From JAITWN01 sp964437335 (GTDB taxonomy: Bacteria > Pseudomonadota > Gammaproteobacteria > SZUA-140): a stretch of 52,119 nt of DNA. The position numbers and the translations under genes are program-made. Location: NCBI GenBank assembly GCA_964437335.1, contig CAYTGL010000018.1, positions 1-52,119 on the forward strand, written 5' to 3'. Below, in pieces: positions 32,908 through 42,190 of the stretch (position 1 is the first letter of the stretch; each line of letters starts with the position of its first letter). Below the pieces are notes generated by a model, which was given only the letters and a program-made list of their open reading frames with translations, was not told the DNA's origin and searched no databases.

Positions 32908-34074
32908 ATGAAGGCCAAAGATCGTCGTCTGGCGGAATTGCGTAACACAATTCCGGAGATCTCGCCGGCGGAAGCGCTGGCACTCCACAAGAAAGGCGCA
33001 GCGCTGATCGATGTGCGCGACACCGACGAGGTTGTCCAGGGCAGCCCGACCGGGTCGCATCGGCTTGGCCGCGGCTTCCTCGAACTGCGCGTCGAGGAAG
33101 CAGTACCTGATTTCGAAGGAACGGTCATGGTGATGTGCGCCGGCGGCGTGCGTTCCCTGTTCGCCGCCGAGGATCTGAAGCGACTCGGTTACCGGGACGT
33201 GCGTTCCGTTGCCGGCGGATTCAGCCGCTGGAAGAATGAAGGCCATCCGTTCGAGATTCCGGCAATGCTCGACGCCGAGGCCCGCGAGCGCTATTCAAGA
33301 CACCTGTTGATGCCCGATGTCGGTGAAGCGGGCCAGATAAAGCTGCTCGGCAGCAAGGTACTGCTGATCGGCGCCGGCGGGCTAGGCTCGCCGTCAGCCT
33401 ATTATCTTGCCGCCGCTGGCGTAGGCACGATCGGCCTCGTCGACCACGACGTCGTCGACCGCAGCAATCTGCAGCGCCAGATTTTGCATACCGAAGCCCG
33501 CATCGGTATGCCCAAGGTCGAGTCGGCACGCATCGCGCTCGAGGAGCTGAATCCGAAGATCACGATCAAGACTTACCAGACCCACATCGAAAGCAGCAAT
33601 GTCGAAGAGATCTTCGGCGAATACGATGTGATCGTCGACGGCTCTGATAATCTCGCGACCCGCTATCTGATCAACGACGCCTGCGTGAAGATGGGCAAGC
33701 CGAACGTGCATGCCGCGGTCTATCGTTTCGAAGGACAGATTACCGTGTTCTGGCCCGCCTACGAGAAGGTGAAAGGCGGCTGCTATCGCTGCATGTTTCC
33801 GGAACCGCCGCCACCGGAATTCGCGCCGTCCTGCGCCGAGGCGGGCGTGCTCGGCGTGATGCCCGGAACGCTCGGCCTGTTGCAGGCAGTCGAGACGATC
33901 AAGATCCTGCTCGGTATCGGCGAGCCGCTGGTCGGCCGCATGACGCACTACGACGCGTTGACGGGCCGATTCACCGAACTCAAGGTACGCAAGAACCCGG
34001 ATTGCCGTTACTGCGGCGAAGGCCGGGTGTTCCCCGGCTACCAGGATTACGCCCAAGTCTGCGCATCGGCCTGA
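32908..34074 (+). CDS. Rhodanese-MoeB fusion (E1-like plus sulfurtransferase)
   Basis: 388 residues. Residues 15-115 are a rhodanese domain with ALIDVRD and the persulfide Cys77 in MCAGGVRS. Residues 125-375 are a full MoeB/ThiF domain: RYSRHLLMPDVGEAGQ, LLIGAGGLGSPSA, DGSDNLATRYLIND, zinc Cys pairs CYRC and CRYC. Eukaryotic MOCS3/Uba4 has the rhodanese at the C-terminus; here it is N-terminal, as known in some bacterial MoeBR proteins. One polypeptide could both adenylate a carrier protein and supply its sulfur. A ribosome binding site CGGAGG stands before the ATG. Confidence 0.92.
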   Translation: MKAKDRRLAELRNTIPEISPAEALALHKKGAALIDVRDTDEVVQGSPTGSHRLGRGFLELRVEEAVPDFEGTVMVMCAGGVRSLFAAEDLKRLGYRDVRSVAGGFSRWKNEGHPFEIPAMLDAEARERYSRHLLMPDVGEAGQIKLLGSKVLLIGAGGLGSPSAYYLAAAGVGTIGLVDHDVVDRSNLQRQILHTEARIGMPKVESARIALEELNPKITIKTYQTHIESSNVEEIFGEYDVIVDGSDNLATRYLINDACVKMGKPNVHAAVYRFEGQITVFWPAYEKVKGGCYRCMFPEPPPPEFAPSCAEAGVLGVMPGTLGLLQAVETIKILLGIGEPLVGRMTHYDALTGRFTELKVRKNPDCRYCGEGRVFPGYQDYAQVCASA

Positions 34075-34084
34075 TCCTGGTTCA

Positions 34085-35020
34085 TCAGCCGGCGAAATTG
34101 TTCGCCATCATGTCCAGCCCGCCTGCACCTTCCATGACGCGAGCGGTGATCGCCATTGCCTGGTATTCGCCTATCTCCAGAGAGTCATAGATTGACTGGG
34201 GCACCAGGTTGTCGCTGGCATCGCCGATGCCATGCCCTTTCAGCAGGCGATCCGCAAGAAAGACCAGTTGCGGATACACCGCGTGGATATCCTGGTAACT
34301 CTCATTGTGATGCTCGCGGATCGCGATAACGATCTCTTCCGGCAAGCGCCATGCTTCCATCAACCAAGCGCCAATGGCGCCATGATCCGTACCGAGCACC
34401 CGCTGCTCTATCAGCTCGATTGGCTTGTCCGGGTATTTGAGAATGAATTTATTAAGCACGAGGAACTCCTGCTTGAACAGATGCCCCAGCAGAAGGTGGC
34501 CGAAGTTGTGCAGCAAGCCTGCCAGGTAGGCCAGTCCTGCCGGGGGGCGCGATTCCTTGGGCACCGCGTTGCTGAGCGCCTGTACCAGCGCCGCGCTGTA
34601 GATGGCATGCCGCCAGAAACTGTCGAGTCCCATCGGGACGTTGCGCGGGATCTTGAACGAGCGGGCGGCAGTCGCCCCGAGTGCGAGATTCAAAACGGTG
34701 TTATAGCCCAGCACGCGGGTGATCGCTGTATGCACCGAGTCGACCTTGCCCTGATAACTGAAAAAAGGGGAACTCGCATAGCGCATCACCTGCGCGGCAA
34801 GGCTGGGGTCGAGTTCGACGATGCCGACCAGTTCCTTGACATCGGCATCCGGATTCCCGCTCAGGCGAAGAATCTTTTGCGTCATCTCCGGCATCGGCGG
34901 CAGTTTGTCGAGCCGCTTGATGCGCCCCCGGATATCCAGCAGGGGACCATTGCTGCGGGGGACCTGCCGGGTCGGGGGTTGGACACTGACTGCATTGTCT
35001 GTCCGTGGGGATCTACTCAT
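34085..35020 (-). CDS. HDOD-domain signalling protein
   Basis: 311 residues from the ATG at 35020 (GGAGG about 10 bases upstream). The frame is open to 35377, but the extra part has no signal or domain. The HDOD domain spans about residues 40-240: LPPMPEMTQKILRLSGNPDADVKELVGIVELDPSLAAQVMRYASSPFF, then the degenerate HD region AYLAGLLHNFGHLLLGHLF and REHHNESY. HDOD proteins act in signal transduction and stress or motility control, usually without phosphodiesterase activity. It is convergent with the rhodanese-MoeB gene (10 bases apart). Confidence 0.88.
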   Translation of the reverse strand: MSRSPRTDNAVSVQPPTRQVPRSNGPLLDIRGRIKRLDKLPPMPEMTQKILRLSGNPDADVKELVGIVELDPSLAAQVMRYASSPFFSYQGKVDSVHTAITRVLGYNTVLNLALGATAARSFKIPRNVPMGLDSFWRHAIYSAALVQALSNAVPKESRPPAGLAYLAGLLHNFGHLLLGHLFKQEFLVLNKFILKYPDKPIELIEQRVLGTDHGAIGAWLMEAWRLPEEIVIAIREHHNESYQDIHAVYPQLVFLADRLLKGHGIGDASDNLVPQSIYDSLEIGEYQAMAITARVMEGAGGLDMMANNFAG

Positions 35021-35361
35021 AACTTCATTGCCTCCAGCTGCCCCGTATCGGGCCCGATGGCTGATCCCCGGCGCCAGATCACAGGAGCGACGGCTTATCC
35101 CGTCGATTCCGTTTGAAAATATCGGCAAGTCGGGCAAGCGGATGAATCTGATTCTCCATTTCGTGCGTGTTGACACGCCGGTCCTGCGACAGCGGTCACA
35201 ATGCCCGCTGACCGCGATCCCCGGATCGCTTTCCGAGTACACCCAATGCCTGTAAAGCGACCTTGGTTTGACAGTGTTCCGTGAAATCATGAACAATAAG
35301 ACTCTGATGGAACGATAAAAAAACACAACCCGGTCCGTGGCCGGAATACCGGAATCGCATC

Positions 35362-37686
35362 TTGCCAGCACCCCCATCCCGTCCGCGCATCGAGAGCCGG
35401 GCAGACGCGCAAGACGAGGTCAGTTCCAGGCCCGCCAGTGCGACCGGTCAGGCTCGCTCGCGCGCCGCTCGTCATTGCCTATTCGCCCTGTTGCTGATAT
35501 TCGCCTGCCAAGACGCCTCGGCCCAGCCATCGGCAAACCCCCTGCTCGACTGGCATCTCTGTCATGCGCAATATCCAACGCCAGTCGAACTGCTTGCACT
35601 TCCCGGGCCCGAATACCAAGGTGTTACGCTGCTGTCGGCCGACCACGCGCGCGTAATCAGCCGGACCACCCTCGCGATGCAGGGAGACGTCGAGGTGATT
35701 CGTGACGGGCAGGTACTGAAGGCCGACAACATCAGCTACAACCAGGAACGCGATCTCCTCCAGGCGGAAGGTAGCGTCAGGTATCTCAGGAAAGGACTCA
35801 TCCTCGACGGAGATAGCGGTGAGATGGATCTTGGCGCAGAGCAGGGGCACATCGACAATGCCAGCTTTCTGCTGAACGAGCGTCATGCCCGCGGTCACGC
35901 CAACACCGCCATATTCGAGAACAGGAACCAGACGCTGCTGTCGAGGATGACCTATACGACCTGCGATCCGGGCAGGGAAGACTGGATGCTGAAGTCCAGC
36001 GCGGTCAGACTGGATCAGGCGACCGGGACTGGCGCCGCGCGCAACGTCACGGTGTGGTTTAAGGGCGTGCCATTCCTGTATTCGCCCTATCTGAGTTTCC
36101 CCATCGACGATCGCCGCAAATCGGGTTTGCTGAGCCCGACGCTGCGCGAATCATCGAAAAACGGTATCGATATCTCCATGCCGTATTATCTGAATCTCGC
36201 GCCCCGGTTCGATGCAACGTTGACCCCGCGCCTCATTACCAAGCGGGGGGAAATGCTTGAAACCGAATTCCGCTATCTCAATCGGAAGAGCCGGGGCCAG
36301 ATAGAAACTACCTGGCTGCCTGATGACGACCTCGCCGGCCGGGATCGCTACCTGCTTCATTATGCTCATTCAGGCCGACCAATCGAGCGACTCAACCTGA
36401 ACCTCGACTTCAGCCGCGCATCGGACAGCGACTATTTCCGCGACCTCGGCAACAGCCTCAGCATCGCGAGCACCACCCATCTGGAGCAGCGCGCATTACT
36501 GACTTACCAGGCCGACGCCTGGATGGCGTCCGCGCGGCTGCAAACTTACCAGACCATAGACGACACTATCCCGCAGCAGCAGCGCCCGTATCGCCAGCTG
36601 CCGATTCTGCTGTTGCGTACCCACCTGCCGGAATACAGCCACCGGCTGAATACCCGCTTCGTGACGAGCTATGTCAATTTCCGTCATGAAGTGCCGGACG
36701 AGCGCGTGACCGGCCAACGGCTCGACCTTCAACCGGGGCTTACCATACCGTTCTACTCGATGGCGGCATTTGCCCAGCCGACCCTGACACTGCGTTACAC
36801 GGAATACTGGCTCGATGGTCCGCCGCCACCGATTGATGCACGCCGCCCCGATCGCACCTTACCCGTATTTACCTTCGATAGCGGCCTGTTCCTGGAGCGG
36901 GATACCCGCTGGGGTTCCCGGGCGATGGTGCAAACGCTGGAACCGCGGCTGTTCTATCTGTATGTTCCCTATCGAGACCAGTCGGACTTGCCGCTGTTCG
37001 ACAGCGGTCGCCCGGATTTCAATTACGCCCAGCTATTCCGCGATAATCGCTTCAACGGCTTGGACCGGATCGGCGATGCAAACCAGCTCAGCGTCGCCGT
37101 GGCGACGCGCTTTCTCGATGGCATCAATGCACGCCAGCGTGCGCTGTTCGGAATCGGACAGGTCTATTATTTCCAGGATCGCGAAGTTACCCTCAGGCCC
37201 GGGGATCCGGTGGAAACCGCAAAGGTTTCCGATCTGGTTGCCGAGGGCGTGGCCAACCTGACACGGAGCATCACGCTCCAGTTCGATGCCCGGCGCAGCG
37301 AGGATACCGGCAAGTTCGACAAGGGCGGCATCCGGCTGCAATTCAGACCCGCGCCCCGGAGCATCTTCAATATCTCCTATCGCTACCAGGAGGATTCGGT
37401 GGAACAGACCGATCTCTCGCTGCTGTGGCCGATCACCTCCCACTGGCATGTGATCGCCCGCCACAATTATTCACTGCGTGACGAACGGATACTCGAAACT
37501 TTGGCTGGTCTCGAGTATCAAAGCTGTTGCTGGCGACTGCGCGTGGCCAGTCGGAAATTTGTCGATGACGACTTCGGCAATACCGACAAAAGCCTGTATG
37601 TGCAATTTGACCTCAAGGGCCTCGCCAGCATTGGTTCCAGCCTCGAAGGCCTGCTCGAACATGGTATTCTTGGCTATCGCTTCTGA
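35362..37686 (+). CDS. lptD: LPS assembly outer-membrane protein LptD
   Basis: 774 residues starting at TTG 35362 (no ATG or GTG in frame before the signal peptide, which ends ASAQ). Residues about 95-200 are the OstA/LptA-like beta-jellyroll; the rest is the 26-strand barrel. Cysteines match the disulfide pattern of E. coli LptD: an early Cys (WHLCHAQ), TTCDPGRED, and the vicinal pair YQSCCWRL near the end. With LptE it inserts LPS into the outer leaflet. It starts the conserved lptD-surA-pdxA-rsmA order. Confidence 0.95.
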   Translation: MPAPPSRPRIESRADAQDEVSSRPASATGQARSRAARHCLFALLLIFACQDASAQPSANPLLDWHLCHAQYPTPVELLALPGPEYQGVTLLSADHARVISRTTLAMQGDVEVIRDGQVLKADNISYNQERDLLQAEGSVRYLRKGLILDGDSGEMDLGAEQGHIDNASFLLNERHARGHANTAIFENRNQTLLSRMTYTTCDPGREDWMLKSSAVRLDQATGTGAARNVTVWFKGVPFLYSPYLSFPIDDRRKSGLLSPTLRESSKNGIDISMPYYLNLAPRFDATLTPRLITKRGEMLETEFRYLNRKSRGQIETTWLPDDDLAGRDRYLLHYAHSGRPIERLNLNLDFSRASDSDYFRDLGNSLSIASTTHLEQRALLTYQADAWMASARLQTYQTIDDTIPQQQRPYRQLPILLLRTHLPEYSHRLNTRFVTSYVNFRHEVPDERVTGQRLDLQPGLTIPFYSMAAFAQPTLTLRYTEYWLDGPPPPIDARRPDRTLPVFTFDSGLFLERDTRWGSRAMVQTLEPRLFYLYVPYRDQSDLPLFDSGRPDFNYAQLFRDNRFNGLDRIGDANQLSVAVATRFLDGINARQRALFGIGQVYYFQDREVTLRPGDPVETAKVSDLVAEGVANLTRSITLQFDARRSEDTGKFDKGGIRLQFRPAPRSIFNISYRYQEDSVEQTDLSLLWPITSHWHVIARHNYSLRDERILETLAGLEYQSCCWRLRVASRKFVDDDFGNTDKSLYVQFDLKGLASIGSSLEGLLEHGILGYRF

Positions 37687-37712
37687 ACCCAGACCCAAGC
37701 CCACCTGAACAG

Positions 37713-39023
37713 ATGAATCTCTCGATTAAACCCGCCGGCCTGTGGCCGGTCCTCCTGATGCTGATCGCACCGTGCGTGACTGGACAACCCGCGCCGGCCC
37801 GGGCGGCGCCGGTCGAAATCGAACGGATCGTCGCGATCGTCGACAATGACATCATCTCCCTCACCGAACTGACGGAACAGATTCGCACCGTACGGGCGCA
37901 ACTGCGGCAGCAGCGCATCACGGCGCCACCCGACCGAATCCTGGAGCGACAGGTACTGGAGCGCATGATTCTGGAACAGATACAGCTCCAGCTTGCCGGA
38001 CAAGTCGGCATCCTCGTCGATGACGACACCCTGAACAAGGCGATCAGCGGGATCGCGACCCAGAACAATCTCACCCTCAGTGAATTCCGCAGTGTGCTGC
38101 AGGAGGAAGGTTTCGAATTCGCGAAATTCAGGGAGAACATCCGCAAGGAAATGATCCTGCTCCGGCTGCGCCAGCAGCATGTCGACAACCGGATTACCGT
38201 GACCGACCAGGAAGTCGACAACTTCCTTGCGACCCAAAGGCGCCAGGGACAAGGGTCTGACGAGTATCAGCTCGGCCACATCCTGATCGCGGCGCCCGAT
38301 GCAGCCAGTCCGGAACAGATAGAGGAAACCCGGGAGCGCGCGCAGGCCGTCCTCACGCGGCTGAAAGAGGGCGCTGAATTCAGCCAGATCGCGATCGCAT
38401 CGTCGGACGGCCAGCAAGCGCTGTCCGGAGGCGACCTCGGCTGGCGCAAGGCCGGCGAGCTGCCGACCCTGTTCGCCGATATCGCGCCACAAATGCGTAC
38501 CGGTGAGGTCAGCGAACTCATCCGCAGCGGCAGCGGATTTCACATCATCAAACTGCTCGGTCACCGCTCGGGCGAAACGCGGGTACTGACCCAAACCCGC
38601 GCCCGTCATATCCTGGTCGAAACCGGCGAATCACTCGACGATGAGGCGGCGCGGGAACTGCTTAGGGCGCTGAAAGAACGGATCACCGCCGGTGCAAGTT
38701 TTGCGGATCTTGCCCATGCGCATTCCGACGACGTCGCCAGTGCATCGACCGGTGGCGATCTCGGCTGGGTAAGCCCCGGCGAGATGGCCCCCGAATTCGA
38801 ACGGGTGCTGAACGGACTCGGGATTGGCGAAATCAGCGAACCGGTGCAAACGCCGTTCGGCTGGCACCTGATCGAGGTCATCGCGCGGCGTGAACGTGAC
38901 GTCACCGAGGAGTTCTCGCGTGAAATGGCGCGCGAGTCGATCTTCCGCCGCAAGGCCGAGGAGGAATATTCCGACTGGTTGCGACGCCTGCGCGAAGATG
39001 CGTATGTCGAATATCGCCTGTAA
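37713..39023 (+). CDS. surA: Periplasmic chaperone and peptidyl-prolyl isomerase SurA
   Basis: 436 residues. The signal peptide ends at ARAAP. The N-terminal chaperone domain (IVAIVDNDIISLTEL) is followed by two parvulin domains (about residues 180-280 and 290-385, each with GGDLGW). It helps barrel proteins, including LptD, reach the Bam complex. It is 26 bases downstream of lptD. Confidence 0.97.
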   Translation: MNLSIKPAGLWPVLLMLIAPCVTGQPAPARAAPVEIERIVAIVDNDIISLTELTEQIRTVRAQLRQQRITAPPDRILERQVLERMILEQIQLQLAGQVGILVDDDTLNKAISGIATQNNLTLSEFRSVLQEEGFEFAKFRENIRKEMILLRLRQQHVDNRITVTDQEVDNFLATQRRQGQGSDEYQLGHILIAAPDAASPEQIEETRERAQAVLTRLKEGAEFSQIAIASSDGQQALSGGDLGWRKAGELPTLFADIAPQMRTGEVSELIRSGSGFHIIKLLGHRSGETRVLTQTRARHILVETGESLDDEAARELLRALKERITAGASFADLAHAHSDDVASASTGGDLGWVSPGEMAPEFERVLNGLGIGEISEPVQTPFGWHLIEVIARRERDVTEEFSREMARESIFRRKAEEEYSDWLRRLREDAYVEYRL

Positions 39024-39047
39024 TCCGCAACCGCCAGGTCGCTACCG

Positions 39048-40049
39048 TTGACCGGCGAGCGCCGCAGCATTGCCATCACCCCGGGCGAACCGGCGGGAAT
39101 CGGGCCTGATCTCTGTCTGCAGGTGCTGCGTAAATCTTACCAGGCGAATTTCACCGTCATCGCCGATCCCGAACTGCTTGAACGGCGCATGCGCAGGCTC
39201 GGGCTGTCGCTGGATATTGTCGAATACCATAGCGACGCGCATCCGCGGCCGGGATCGATCATGGTGCTGCCAGTCGGGGCTGTGAACCCGGCCGTTTGCG
39301 GTGAGCCTGATCCCGCTAACGCCGCCTATGTGCTCGAGACGCTGAAGACTGCAGTTACCGGCTGCCTCGACGGCCGCTTCGACGCGATGGTCACCGGCCC
39401 GGTACACAAGGGCGTTATGAACAAGGCTGGCATCCGCTTCTCGGGACACACCGAGTATCTCGCAATGCTGACGGGTACGGCCGACGTAGTAATGATGCTG
39501 ACGACGCCCGGCCTCAGGGTCGCACTCGCAACTACCCACCTGGCGCTGAAGGATGTCTTCGCGCAAATTACGCCGCAACGCATCGAGTCGACACTGCGCA
39601 CCACCCATCGCGGCCTGCGCGAATTGTTCGGCATTGATGCACCGCGGCTGCTGGTCTGCGGGCTGAATCCGCACGCGGGCGAAGACGGTGAACTCGGTAC
39701 TGAAGAGATCAGGATCATCACTCCGACTGTCGATAAGCTGCGCCGCGAAGGCCTGTCGATCAGTGGACCACGTCCAGCCGATACCGCATTCATTCCCGAA
39801 TCGCTCGCCGAAACCGACGCGGTCGTCGCAATGTATCACGACCAGGGCCTGCCGGTGCTGAAACACATGGGTTTCGGCAATGCTATCAACGTAACGCTTG
39901 GCTTGCCGATTATCCGTACCTCGGTCGATCACGGCACTGCGCTTGAGCTCGCCGGCAGCGGCCGCGCCCGCAGCGGCAGCCTTGAGCTCGCGATCGAGAC
40001 CGCAATCGACATGGCCGGACAGAGCACCGCGCGGTCACGGGCAGACTGA
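39048..40049 (+). CDS. pdxA: 4-hydroxythreonine-4-phosphate dehydrogenase PdxA
   Basis: 333 residues from TTG 39048. ITPGEPAGIGPDL at the start, VTGPVHKGVMNKAG, SGHTEYLA and MYHDQGLPVLK supply the substrate and metal-binding histidines. It forms 3-amino-2-oxopropyl phosphate for pyridoxal phosphate synthesis. Located in its usual place between surA and rsmA. Confidence 0.96.
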   Translation: MTGERRSIAITPGEPAGIGPDLCLQVLRKSYQANFTVIADPELLERRMRRLGLSLDIVEYHSDAHPRPGSIMVLPVGAVNPAVCGEPDPANAAYVLETLKTAVTGCLDGRFDAMVTGPVHKGVMNKAGIRFSGHTEYLAMLTGTADVVMMLTTPGLRVALATTHLALKDVFAQITPQRIESTLRTTHRGLRELFGIDAPRLLVCGLNPHAGEDGELGTEEIRIITPTVDKLRREGLSISGPRPADTAFIPESLAETDAVVAMYHDQGLPVLKHMGFGNAINVTLGLPIIRTSVDHGTALELAGSGRARSGSLELAIETAIDMAGQSTARSRAD

Positions 40050-40055
40050 GGTCTC

Positions 40056-40856
40056 ATGCACCGCCCGCGTAAACGCTTCGGACAGCACTTCCTTCACTCC
40101 CCCGACGCGATCGCCCGAATCCTCCGGGCGATCGCGCCACAACCCGGACAGCATCTGCTCGAGATCGGTCCAGGCAAGGGCGTCCTGACCGTGCCGCTAC
40201 TCGACAGCGGCGCCGACCTCGAACTCGTCGAACTTGACCGCGACCTGATCCCGGGCCTGGAGGCAATCGCCGCCCTCAGCGAAGGGCGCCTGCATGTACA
40301 CCAGGCCGATGCGCTCGAATTCGATATCTGCGCCATCGCGCGTAACGCGAAACTGCGTATTGTCGGCAACCTTCCCTATAACATCTCGACGCCGCTGATC
40401 TTCCGCCTCCTCGAGCAGCGGCGCTGTATCGAGGATATGCACTTCATGCTGCAGAAAGAGGTCGTCGACCGCATGGCCGCGGCGCCCGGCGGCAAGGATT
40501 ATGGCCGGCTCAGCGTGATGCTCCAGTACCACTGTGACGTTCACCGGTTATTTACGATCGGACCCGGCGCATTCAGTCCGCCACCCAAGGTTGAATCGGC
40601 CTTCGTGCGCCTGATCCCGCATGCCCAAGCGCCGGTCGAGATCGCGGATCTGAAGCTGTTTGAGGACGTGGTCAAAATGGCGTTCATGTACCGGCGCAAG
40701 ACCCTGCGCAACGCGCTCTCAACGCTGCTCGACAGCGAGGCGCTCAGCGCGGCCCGGGTCGATCCCGGACTGCGCGCGGAACAACTGAGCCTCGAGGATT
40801 TCGCCCGCCTCGCCAACCAGGCGCTGAGAAGGTTAACCGTTGATCAACGCCCGTAG
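40056..40856 (+). CDS. rsmA: 16S rRNA dimethyladenosine transferase RsmA (KsgA)
   Basis: 266 residues. RKRFGQHFLHSPDAIARI, the SAM-binding EIGPGKGVLT and the catalytic NLPYNIS are present. It dimethylates two adjacent adenines near the 3' end of 16S rRNA. GAGGTCTC precedes the ATG; it starts 6 bases after pdxA. Confidence 0.97.
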   Translation: MHRPRKRFGQHFLHSPDAIARILRAIAPQPGQHLLEIGPGKGVLTVPLLDSGADLELVELDRDLIPGLEAIAALSEGRLHVHQADALEFDICAIARNAKLRIVGNLPYNISTPLIFRLLEQRRCIEDMHFMLQKEVVDRMAAAPGGKDYGRLSVMLQYHCDVHRLFTIGPGAFSPPPKVESAFVRLIPHAQAPVEIADLKLFEDVVKMAFMYRRKTLRNALSTLLDSEALSAARVDPGLRAEQLSLEDFARLANQALRRLTVDQRP

Positions 40857-40859
40857 GAT

Positions 40860-40879
40860 GCGGTGCGTCTGCGCACCGC
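40860..40879. repeat. REP-like hairpin between rsmA and plsC
   Basis: GCGGTGCG and CGCACCGC around a 4-base loop, preceded by GTAGGAT. The sequence resembles the GTAGGRTGCG-type dispersed hairpins of gammaproteobacterial genomes. It lies between convergent genes and could also act as a two-way terminator. Confidence 0.55.
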
Positions 40880-40884
40880 TCCTG

Positions 40885-41643
40885 TCAATCAGGACATGAA
40901 TCATGCGAATTCCGGTGGGCATCATCGATGCCGCTTATTTCGCGCGATTTCGCTTCGATCCATGTCCTCGCCTCGTCCCGGATCTGCTCGGCGCTCTTGC
41001 CGCGCGAGTCGATGACCGGCCCGATGACGACGGTGATCACTCCCGGTCGTTTGACAAAGCCGCTGCGAGGCCAGAACTCGCCCGCGTTGTGCGCAACCGG
41101 CACCACCGGATACCCGGTCGTCTCCGCGAGCACCGCGCCGCCGATGCCGTAGCGTCCGGTCTCTCCCGGCGCGACCCGCGTCCCCTCTGGAAACACCATG
41201 ATCCAGCGGCCATTGCCAAGGTGGCGGGTGCCCTGCTCGACCAACTGCTCAATCGCCTTGCGACCACCACGCCGGTCAATCGCGATCGGATCGAGCATGG
41301 CGATACCCCAACCGAAGAGCGGAATCTTCAGCAATTCACGTTTCATCAACCAGACCTGGTACGGCAGGATCTCGGGTAACGCAAAGGTCTCCCATGTCGA
41401 CTGGTGCTTGCAGAACACGATAGCAGCGCCGTCAGGGATATGCTCGCGCCCCTCGACCCGGTAACCGAGCCCGCAGGTCATCCTGAGCCACCACATATTG
41501 AACCGCGCCCAGGTCGTGATGAAGCGATAACGTGCGGGCAGTGAAAACGGAAACGTCATCAACGCGAATGGCGCGTAAGCCACCGTGGAGATCCACAAAC
41601 CTAGCGTGAATAGCAGCGAGCGCAGCACCAGCATCAATATCAA
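40885..41643 (-). CDS. plsC: 1-acyl-sn-glycerol-3-phosphate acyltransferase PlsC
   Basis: 252 residues with an N-terminal membrane helix. Motif I is KHQSTWE (His-x4-Glu in place of the more common His-x4-Asp), motif III is FPEGTR. It converts lysophosphatidic acid to phosphatidic acid at the inner membrane. It starts just after the gmhB-like gene (1 base apart), forming an operon glyQ-glyS-gmhB-plsC. Confidence 0.9.
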   Translation of the reverse strand: MILMLVLRSLLFTLGLWISTVAYAPFALMTFPFSLPARYRFITTWARFNMWWLRMTCGLGYRVEGREHIPDGAAIVFCKHQSTWETFALPEILPYQVWLMKRELLKIPLFGWGIAMLDPIAIDRRGGRKAIEQLVEQGTRHLGNGRWIMVFPEGTRVAPGETGRYGIGGAVLAETTGYPVVPVAHNAGEFWPRSGFVKRPGVITVVIGPVIDSRGKSAEQIRDEARTWIEAKSREISGIDDAHRNSHDSCPD

Positions 41644-41644
41644 C

Positions 41645-42190
41645 TCATGGCGCCGCTGATCGACTGATTACCGCGTCGGCGACGCTACCCAGATCGGGAA
41701 AGACCGGAATCATTTCGTGCGGCGGAGCATTCTGCCCGCGCACACAATCAGGATCCACCAGCATCGCCCGCATCCCCAGCGCCGACGCCATCCGGGCGTG
41801 ATCCGCTGAATGACTGATGAATGGCTTATTGCGCAGATCGGAATCCAGGCGTTTACCAAGATCGAGCAGCAAGCCAGGCCTCGGCATGCGGCAAGGGCAT
41901 TCCTCATCGATGCGGTGAGGACAATGCAGGATCGCATCGATCCTGCCGCCCTCCCGCGCGGCCTCGGACTTCATCTTGGCATTTATCCGAACGAGCGTCC
42001 CGCAATCAAGCTCGCCCTCGCCGATATCCGGCTGATTGCTCACAACGATGATATTGAAATGGGAAAACGTCAGCCGTGCGATCGCGCGGAGGCTGCCGGG
42101 CAAGGCATGCCAGTCGTCAGGGGATCGCGCGCCCCCCTTCGGAATCCGGTTAATGACGCCGTCACGGCATATTACGACCGGGCGCATCAT
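41645..42190 (-). CDS. Degenerate GmhB-like HAD phosphatase
   Basis: 181 residues from ATG 42190, whose ATGA overlaps the glyS stop. The fold is that of D-glycero-D-manno-heptose bisphosphatase GmhB, which normally follows glyS in this order. Key residues are changed: the first motif reads VICRDGVIN, with Cys8 at the place of the nucleophile Asp; the usual TNQSGI is SNQPDI; CRKPxPG is CRMPRPG; and the last motif (normally GDxxxD) reads SHSADH. The zinc-binding CPH and CPC groups remain. It is probably catalytically inactive or has a new role. Confidence 0.8.
   Translation of the reverse strand: MMRPVVICRDGVINRIPKGGARSPDDWHALPGSLRAIARLTFSHFNIIVVSNQPDIGEGELDCGTLVRINAKMKSEAAREGGRIDAILHCPHRIDEECPCRMPRPGLLLDLGKRLDSDLRNKPFISHSADHARMASALGMRAMLVDPDCVRGQNAPPHEMIPVFPDLGSVADAVISRSAAP

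Noticed and set aside
34085..35377. A 430-residue version of the HDOD protein
   Set aside because: The extra 119 residues have no domain or signal peptide and the ATG at 35020 has a ribosome binding site.
40885..41643. Loss of the catalytic Asp in PlsC (His-x4-Glu)
   Set aside because: Glu at this place with KHQSTWE is, as I recall, common in gammaproteobacterial PlsC proteins, so it is a normal variant.
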